From an uncultured Eggerthellaceae bacterium (lineage in GTDB: Bacteria > Actinomycetota > Coriobacteriia > Coriobacteriales > Eggerthellaceae), in assembly GCA_910588905.1 (NCBI GenBank), contig CAJURZ010000010.1, positions 1-64,000 on the forward strand: 64,000 nt of DNA, written 5' to 3'. How positions within the stretch are numbered: position 1 is the stretch's first letter; each line of letters starts with the position of its first letter. The notes under the pieces were generated by a model that did not search any database, was not told the DNA's origin, and was given only the letters and a program-made list of their open reading frames with translations. A program made the translations under genes and the position numbers. Positions 58,689 through 64,000 of this stretch are shown piece by piece.

Positions 58689-60374
58689 ATGCTGGAGAAG
58701 ATCTGCTTTACCGAGGATCCCCTTGAGAAAGACGCCTACAAAGCGGAATACGACGGCCTGATAGAGAAGCTGGTGGTGCTCCAGCAGCGAGCTGTCACCG
58801 AAGGGGCGGGGCTCGTGGTGCTCTTCGAAGGCTGGAACGGCGCGGGCAAGGGCAGCCGCATATCCGATCTGATGTACAACCTGGATGCCCGGGCCACCAG
58901 CGTCTACGTATCCCCCGATGCGAATACCGAAGAAGCACGAGAGCTGGCAGACCTCAGCCAAGGGGTCACCGGCTACTATCCGCTCATGCACGAGTACTGG
59001 AAAGCCCTCGGTGAACGAGGGCACATCACCTTCTATGACCGTGGCTGGTACACCAAGGCCACAGAGCTTCTGCTGGCGCGCAACACCACCGAGCTGGTGC
59101 TCCCCAAGGGAGGCACACGCCATTACCTGGAATCCATCGAAGACTTCGAACGCCAGCTGGTACGCGATGGTTATGGCGTGGTCAAGTTCTTCATGCACGT
59201 ACGCAAGAAAGCCCAGAAGAAACGGCTGGACAGGCTCTACGATGATGCAGCCACCCGTTGGCGGGTACCTGAGAAGAAGCTGGTATCCACGAAAGACTAC
59301 GATGAGGCCTATGACCTCTACGATAAGCTGCTCGAAGGGTCTGACTTCCCCTTCGCTCCCTGGGTGCTGGTCAATGGCGAAGACAAGCGGGCCGCGAACC
59401 TCCAGATAGCCCGCACGTTGGTGCAGGCCATAGAGGAAGCCCTGGAAGCCAAAGCTCAGGGAATTCGCCTTGCGGAAGAGGACCAAGCCAGCCTCACAGC
59501 CATGGCGGATGCGGATGCGTGCGCTACCGAGGTGAGAGCGGACTCATGGAGCAGCCCAGCACCGGATGATACCCCCGAGGTGGTCAAGGCGAAGGCTGCC
59601 GCAGCGGCTCAGCACGCTTTCGCTCCCGAAAGCTCCCGCTTCGAGATAGTCAAAGACTACCCCCGCGTGGCAACCATGAACCATGGGCTGACGCTTTCCC
59701 GCGAAGACTACAAACGGGAGCTGAAAGCACTCCAGAAGCGCCTGTTCCGCCTAGAGAACCTGATGTATCAGGAGCGCATCCCGCTCATGCTGGTCTATGA
59801 GGGGTGGGATGCTGCTGGCAAGGGCGGCAACATCAAGCGTGTGGCTCAGGCCTTAGATGCCCGCGCCTATACCATCTTCCCCTCCCCAGCTCCCACCAAA
59901 CCGGAATTAGCTCACCCCCATCTGTGGCGCTACTGGACCAGGCTCCCGAAGGCGGGTCATGTGGGGATGTATGACCGCAGCTGGTACGGACGCGTACTGG
60001 TGGAGCGCACCGAAGAGATCACGCCCCCGAAGCGTTGGGCCCAAGGCTACGATGAGATCAACGAGTTCGAGCATGATCTGGTGGATTGGGGTGCCATCCT
60101 GCTGAAATTCTGGGTAGATGTGTCCCAAGATGAGCAGTTGGCCCGCTTCGAAGCCCGGGAAGAGAACCCGGCGAAGCGCTGGAAGATCACACCGGACGAT
60201 TGGCGCAACCGCGAGAAATTCCCCCAGTATGCAAGCGCTATCGACGATATGTTCCGCTTGACCTCTACCACCTATGCTCCCTGGATCGTGCTGGAGAGCG
60301 ACGACAAGCGCTATGCCCGCATCAAGGCGCTCCGCATCATCATAGAAGCACTGGAGCAGAGGTTAGGGAAATAG
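58689..60374 (+). CDS. ppk2: Two-domain PPK2 polyphosphate phosphotransferase
   Basis: 561 aa with two PPK2 domains in tandem. The first has Walker A GWNGAGKG (residues about 48-55) and YDRGWYTK; the second GWDAAGKGGN and YDRSWYGR. Tandem PPK2 proteins (class II) phosphorylate AMP to ADP with polyphosphate. The two domains are joined by a long linker with Ala/Ser/Asp. GAGGAG precedes the ATG. With ppk1 it would let the cell store and recover phosphoryl groups. Confidence 0.9.
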   Translation: MLEKICFTEDPLEKDAYKAEYDGLIEKLVVLQQRAVTEGAGLVVLFEGWNGAGKGSRISDLMYNLDARATSVYVSPDANTEEARELADLSQGVTGYYPLMHEYWKALGERGHITFYDRGWYTKATELLLARNTTELVLPKGGTRHYLESIEDFERQLVRDGYGVVKFFMHVRKKAQKKRLDRLYDDAATRWRVPEKKLVSTKDYDEAYDLYDKLLEGSDFPFAPWVLVNGEDKRAANLQIARTLVQAIEEALEAKAQGIRLAEEDQASLTAMADADACATEVRADSWSSPAPDDTPEVVKAKAAAAAQHAFAPESSRFEIVKDYPRVATMNHGLTLSREDYKRELKALQKRLFRLENLMYQERIPLMLVYEGWDAAGKGGNIKRVAQALDARAYTIFPSPAPTKPELAHPHLWRYWTRLPKAGHVGMYDRSWYGRVLVERTEEITPPKRWAQGYDEINEFEHDLVDWGAILLKFWVDVSQDEQLARFEAREENPAKRWKITPDDWRNREKFPQYASAIDDMFRLTSTTYAPWIVLESDDKRYARIKALRIIIEALEQRLGK

Positions 60375-60394
60375 AGAGTCAGCAGCACCGTGCC

Positions 60395-62893
60395 TCATTG
60401 GATGCCGCGGTGCAGATGCCCGGAGGTGGTGTTCGGCATCTTAGGAACCGCCTCCCCGCCCTCCAATGCCAGCTTCAGGGCGTGCTTCACCCGTCCGATG
60501 GCCTGAGAAGTCTGCTCGACATCCATGAGCGTGGTGTCTACCATGAACCGGGTGACGCCGCAGCGGATGAGAGCAGGCAGATCAGGTACGAGATCCGTAG
60601 TCACGGCGTTATAGAGATGACTGCGGCCTGCTTCATCGGTCACCACCGGGAACAGATAGCCTTTCCGGTCCTTCAGGCTGAAGGGTACGCGTCTTCGGGT
60701 ACAGGTAGCGCACGTCTCAGCACAAGGGCCTTGACTGGTGAGCAGGCAATGCTCGGTGACCATCAGCTCCTGAGCTCCGTAGACCTTGGCCCCCAGAGCC
60801 ACCGGAGCATCCTCAGCCAGCTGGGCTATCTGGGCGAGGTTCAGCTCAGGTGAGAGCCAGATGCCTTCCGCTCCGAACACCTGGACCACCTGCAGCGCCT
60901 CAGGATTCACGAGCGGCAAACGCGCATCCACCTCTACGATGCAGCCCCTCTCCACCGCCCGCTCTAGAGCTCCCAAAGACCCCACCAGCACAGGCGTACC
61001 TTCGGTCACGTTCTTCCAGGGGTCCAGATGGCGCTTGGCCTCAGCCGAGCCCCCCCGCTCATCGTGGTTGATGGACGGAAGGGCGATGACGCAGCCTTTC
61101 GGATATCCTGCCTGGTCAGCATCGCTGACCCGCAGTCCTGCCACTTCGGCGGCTCCCCGTTGGTAATTGAGGGCAGGCACGTAGATGACATCCGCCCCCG
61201 TACGCTTGGCAGCCCGAGCCGTTTCAGGGCTGGTGGCCCAGGCGCAGATCAGGCACTCTTGGGCTGGCTTCGTCGGGAGCTTCGGGCGCTTGACGGCCTT
61301 GGGGAGCACGCGGTTGCGGTAGGGCTCGAGCAGCCTGGCCTGGAGGTCATCCAGCGCCCGCGTCCGGCACTGGTGGATCTGGGAGAACCCGATGCCCACC
61401 CCTTCATCCAGATGAACATCAAGAGAGGTCAGATGGAAGGGAGTAGAGCCCATCCGTCCGGTGTGCTCTTCCACATCCGTCACGGTCACCGCCCGCGTTC
61501 GAGCCGGTTCCACCACAGGCCCTTCTGCACTCCCCTGCTCAGAGCCAACGTCTTCCCCCCTGGTCAGAGGCGTGAACTCCATGCGCAGGGGCTTGCCCAG
61601 CTCCAGCCATGCTTCACCCTTGACAGGAACGCGTGGCATGAGGTCATCAGGCACGAAGGCGGCCTCGGCAGAGCGGATGCGAAAGACCCTGTCCCCCGCG
61701 CGCACCTTGCGCGTCTCCTCGGCGGAGAACCGACAGCTGCGCTTCGTGAAAGCCGCGTCGGAAGGGATGGAGATGCGTACATTGCCCTTGCGGGTCCAGA
61801 ACTCCAGTAGATCCCCTGGCACGAGATCAACCTCAGGGGTCACCGTGATCTCATCTGAGGACACCGCCTTCACCCGACCTGCGAACTGCCCGCGGTTATT
61901 CGGACGCTGGAAGCTCATGAGGTCAGGACCGCTCTCCCCGTCCAGGTATCCATCCGTGAAGCCCCGAGAGAATACCGATCCCAAGGTCTCCCGCTCCTCA
62001 GGAGTCAGGAGGGAGGCAGGGGAACCCTCTTCCCGCCCAGGACACCATTGAGCTTCTGCATCTTGGGTGGTACCTGAACTGAGCCTATCCAATGCGTGGC
62101 GGTAGACGGACACCACCGCAAAGACATATTCCGCTGACTTCATGCGACCTTCCACCTTGAGTGAGGCCACACCCGCCTTCGCCAGCTCATCCAAGCGCTC
62201 CGCTGTCATGAGGTCTTTAGGGGATAGGAGGAACTCCCCAGGGCAACGCAGCTCCTTGTCAGGCTCATTCCCATTCACCAGGCTATAGGGCAAGCGGCAC
62301 GCCTGGGCGCAGAGCCCGCGGTTCGCCGAGCGACCCCCTATCATCGAAGACATGAGGCATTGACCGGAATAGCAGACGCACAGCGCTCCGTGGCCGAAGA
62401 CCTCGCATTCCACACCCAGTTCCTCACCGAGGGCCACCAGATGGGCTATCTCATCCAAGGAGAGCTCTCGTGCCAATGTCACTCGAGACGCCCCTAGTTG
62501 GGCTGCAGCCTGCAGGCCATCAGCGGAATGTATGTTCATCTGGGTTGAGATGTGCAACGCACCTTCAGGGAGCGTGCGGGCTATCTCTGCAGCCAACCCG
62601 AGGTCTTGCACGATGAAGGCATCGGCCCCCGCCCGGTAGGCTTGGCGGCTCAGATCAGAGGCGTCCTGCAGCTCATCTGCCAGGATCAGCGTGTTCATGG
62701 TGACATAGACGCGTACACCCCTCAGATGGGCATAGTCACAGGCTTCCTCCAGGGTATCCAATGTGAAGTTGTCTGCATTGCGCCGAGCGTTGAACCGGTC
62801 CAACCCCAGGTATACCGCATCTGCCCCCGCTCGCACGGCAGCGTTGAGCGCGGATCTGCTACCCGCGGGAGCTAAGAGCTCTGGGATCCCCAT
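60395..62893 (-). CDS. U32-family peptidase/tRNA-modification protein
   Basis: 832 aa. The U32 barrel occupies residues 1-270 (LLAPAGSRSALNAAVRAGAD; YVTMNTLILADEL). A Fe-S/catalytic stretch follows, with CVCYSGQC and NRGLCAQACRLPY. The rest is the DUF3656-like extension and a second barrel-like half with Cys-rich TSQGPCAETCATCTRRR. E. coli relatives TrhP/RlhA act in RNA hydroxylation; protease activity is less likely. Confidence 0.88.
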   Translation of the reverse strand: MGIPELLAPAGSRSALNAAVRAGADAVYLGLDRFNARRNADNFTLDTLEEACDYAHLRGVRVYVTMNTLILADELQDASDLSRQAYRAGADAFIVQDLGLAAEIARTLPEGALHISTQMNIHSADGLQAAAQLGASRVTLARELSLDEIAHLVALGEELGVECEVFGHGALCVCYSGQCLMSSMIGGRSANRGLCAQACRLPYSLVNGNEPDKELRCPGEFLLSPKDLMTAERLDELAKAGVASLKVEGRMKSAEYVFAVVSVYRHALDRLSSGTTQDAEAQWCPGREEGSPASLLTPEERETLGSVFSRGFTDGYLDGESGPDLMSFQRPNNRGQFAGRVKAVSSDEITVTPEVDLVPGDLLEFWTRKGNVRISIPSDAAFTKRSCRFSAEETRKVRAGDRVFRIRSAEAAFVPDDLMPRVPVKGEAWLELGKPLRMEFTPLTRGEDVGSEQGSAEGPVVEPARTRAVTVTDVEEHTGRMGSTPFHLTSLDVHLDEGVGIGFSQIHQCRTRALDDLQARLLEPYRNRVLPKAVKRPKLPTKPAQECLICAWATSPETARAAKRTGADVIYVPALNYQRGAAEVAGLRVSDADQAGYPKGCVIALPSINHDERGGSAEAKRHLDPWKNVTEGTPVLVGSLGALERAVERGCIVEVDARLPLVNPEALQVVQVFGAEGIWLSPELNLAQIAQLAEDAPVALGAKVYGAQELMVTEHCLLTSQGPCAETCATCTRRRVPFSLKDRKGYLFPVVTDEAGRSHLYNAVTTDLVPDLPALIRCGVTRFMVDTTLMDVEQTSQAIGRVKHALKLALEGGEAVPKMPNTTSGHLHRGIQ

Positions 62894-62911
62894 GGACGTC
62901 CTTCAGGCTGC

Positions 62912-63427
62912 CTACATCTCTGTGGCAGCGCTATCAGCGTCTTTGAGCTTCTGGACCGCCTCATCGTAGGTCTGTTGGATCTGGGCAACGCGGTCAGCAT
63001 AGCCGTCATAGTTGAAGGAACCACCATTCGAAGCAGCGTCTATCTCCATGAAGAGCTGGAGATACGCGCTCAGAGCATCCTTCAGCTGGGTACAACCATC
63101 CACGTAGCTCTGCTTGAGGTCATTCAGCTCTTCGGGGCATTCCAGCTCAGATATCTGATCGATGATGGCAAAAGCGCTATCAGCCTGGGTCTGCATGGAT
63201 ACCAGGTCTTCCCGAGCCACGGCATCAGTGAACGAGGTCATCTTCTCGTTCAGCTGGACGCAAGCCTCATTCACATTCGCCATGAAGCTGCGTGAGGTCA
63301 CTGCTTCCTCTTCGGCAGAAGACTGCTGCTCTAACGGCTGACCGCATCCGGTCAACGTCAAGCATCCAGCCAAGGCAACCCCTAAGGCCACCAGGATCAT
63401 GGGTTTGATGGTACGAGCAAATGACAT
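62912..63427 (-). CDS. Hypothetical lipoprotein
   Basis: 171 aa, no family recognised. The signal peptide has a lipobox (LTLTGC, Cys28). The mature part is mostly helical and acidic, with heptad-like Leu/Ala/Glu spacing, and contains two pairs of spaced cysteines (ECPEELN, DGCTQLK). It lies between the U32 gene and the penicillin-binding protein on the same strand, so an envelope role is plausible. Confidence 0.7.
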   Translation of the reverse strand: MSFARTIKPMILVALGVALAGCLTLTGCGQPLEQQSSAEEEAVTSRSFMANVNEACVQLNEKMTSFTDAVAREDLVSMQTQADSAFAIIDQISELECPEELNDLKQSYVDGCTQLKDALSAYLQLFMEIDAASNGGSFNYDGYADRVAQIQQTYDEAVQKLKDADSAATEM

Positions 63428-63451
63428 CTTGTCTCCTCTTTCGCGAGCGCT

Positions 63452-64000
63452 CTAGGCACCAGACGGGGTCTCGGGGGCTGGGTCTGGATCTGTCGTGGGT
63501 GGCGGTGTGGGCTCCTCTGGGTCTGTCGGGGGTGGCGTGGGGGTTTGATCGCCACCTTGGTTGCCACCCTCATTGCCTCCCGACGAACCGTCGCCTTCGC
63601 CGCTCTGGTCGGGTTCTTGGGTGGCACCGCCTCCCGTCACATTGCCATTGGCATCAACCTGCACATCATCCTGCCAACCCGTGCCCTTGCCACCGATATG
63701 GTTCTTGGAATCACGATAGTCGGCAAGGTACTTCGGCTTATCGGCTGTGGGGAATTGTTCCACAGGCGTGTACTCCAGCACACGGTTCATGAAATAGGCG
63801 AAGGTGCTGGCCGCTGAAGCCCAAGAAGGAATGCGCGAAGCCTGATCATAGGTATCCGCCCGCTCTCCCAACCAGATGGCCACGGAGAGCTGGGGCGTGA
63901 TCCCCACGAACCAGCTGTCCTTCTTGTCATCGGTGGTACCGGTCTTGCCCGCCACCGGCTGATCCGAAGAAAGCCGGGCATCAGTGCCGCTTCCTCCGCT
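63452..64000 (-). CDS. Class A penicillin-binding protein, C-terminal part
   Basis: The frame enters from the right edge and ends at 63452. It contains the transpeptidase KTGTT motif (QPVAGKTGTTDDKKDSWFVG) and the family text TPQLSVAIWLGERAD, so it is the end of a peptidoglycan transglycosylase/transpeptidase. The last 70 residues are a Gly/Asn, then Pro/Thr/Asp-rich wall-spanning tail (PPPTDPEEPTPPP). The N-terminus is outside the window. Confidence 0.88.
   Translation of the reverse strand, partial: SGGSGTDARLSSDQPVAGKTGTTDDKKDSWFVGITPQLSVAIWLGERADTYDQASRIPSWASAASTFAYFMNRVLEYTPVEQFPTADKPKYLADYRDSKNHIGGKGTGWQDDVQVDANGNVTGGGATQEPDQSGEGDGSSGGNEGGNQGGDQTPTPPPTDPEEPTPPPTTDPDPAPETPSGA

Overview
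The window is a GC-rich, gene-dense bacterial chromosome segment, with most genes on the minus strand. Gene content suggests an anaerobic actinobacterium of the Coriobacteriia (Eggerthellales-like). The clues are a FabK-type fatty-acid operon with a fused AccD-AccA, a two-gene SUF system, a cytoplasmic DMSO-reductase-family molybdoenzyme with a short Fe-S partner and several transporters, an oxalate:formate-antiporter-like MFS protein, and U32 and M16C peptidases. This assignment is inference from gene content; there is no rRNA here to confirm it.

Layout, left to right. 1-975: the end of a truncated RHS/YD-repeat fragment and a gene-free stretch full of short palindromic repeats that recur elsewhere in the window. 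976-6082: a five-gene peptide/nickel-type ABC importer with an unusual His-rich ATPase. 6211-14856: fatty-acid synthesis operon fabH-acpP-fabK-fabD-fabG-fabF-fabZ-accDA plus a YkgJ-like protein. 15005-16720: minimal SufC/SufB pair. 16837-19596: tRNA-Glu and two glycosyltransferases, one GT2 and one MGDG-synthase-like. 19720-21060: infC-rpmI-rplT with a leader attenuator and a probable AUA start for IF3. 21168-31829: two small membrane proteins, an M16C peptidase, an orphan amino-acid-binding lipoprotein, a ComF-like phosphoribosyltransferase, a processive GT2 and a large hybrid histidine kinase.

32018-35586: a T-box-controlled ECF transporter (TrpP-like S component, two ATPases, EcfT). The T-box has a UGG specifier candidate and a UGGC bulge matching the G discriminator of tRNA-Trp. 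35715-36919: a Fic protein and tRNA-Glu(CUC)/tRNA-Gln(CUG). 36992-40717: thiamine salvage (thiN; then TPP riboswitch-thiM-thiE-cysteine hydrolase-thiD). 40752-41090: RNase P RNA, whose 3' end overlaps a convergent MFS gene. 41076-49919: a putative catabolic or respiratory island with a LysR regulator, molybdoenzyme, 4Fe-4S subunit, a tiny Cys-rich protein, two SLC13-like permeases, a tiny membrane protein and the MFS carrier. 50076-54311: rsmA, a flavodoxin-fold reductase, tatD and metG. 54444-60374: a MATE exporter, then divergent polyphosphate genes (ppk1 and a two-domain ppk2). 60395-64000: a U32 peptidase-family protein, a lipoprotein and the C-terminus of a class A penicillin-binding protein that runs off the right edge.

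The parts that look least ordinary are: the molybdoenzyme island with its 71-residue CxxxCxxCxxC protein; the AccDA fusion carrying a domain that resembles the N-terminal part of biotin carboxylase; a cysteine hydrolase inside a TPP-riboswitch operon; the His-rich transporter ATPase; the tryptophan T-box/ECF operon; and a dispersed palindromic element that appears to have inserted into another repeat at 432-480.
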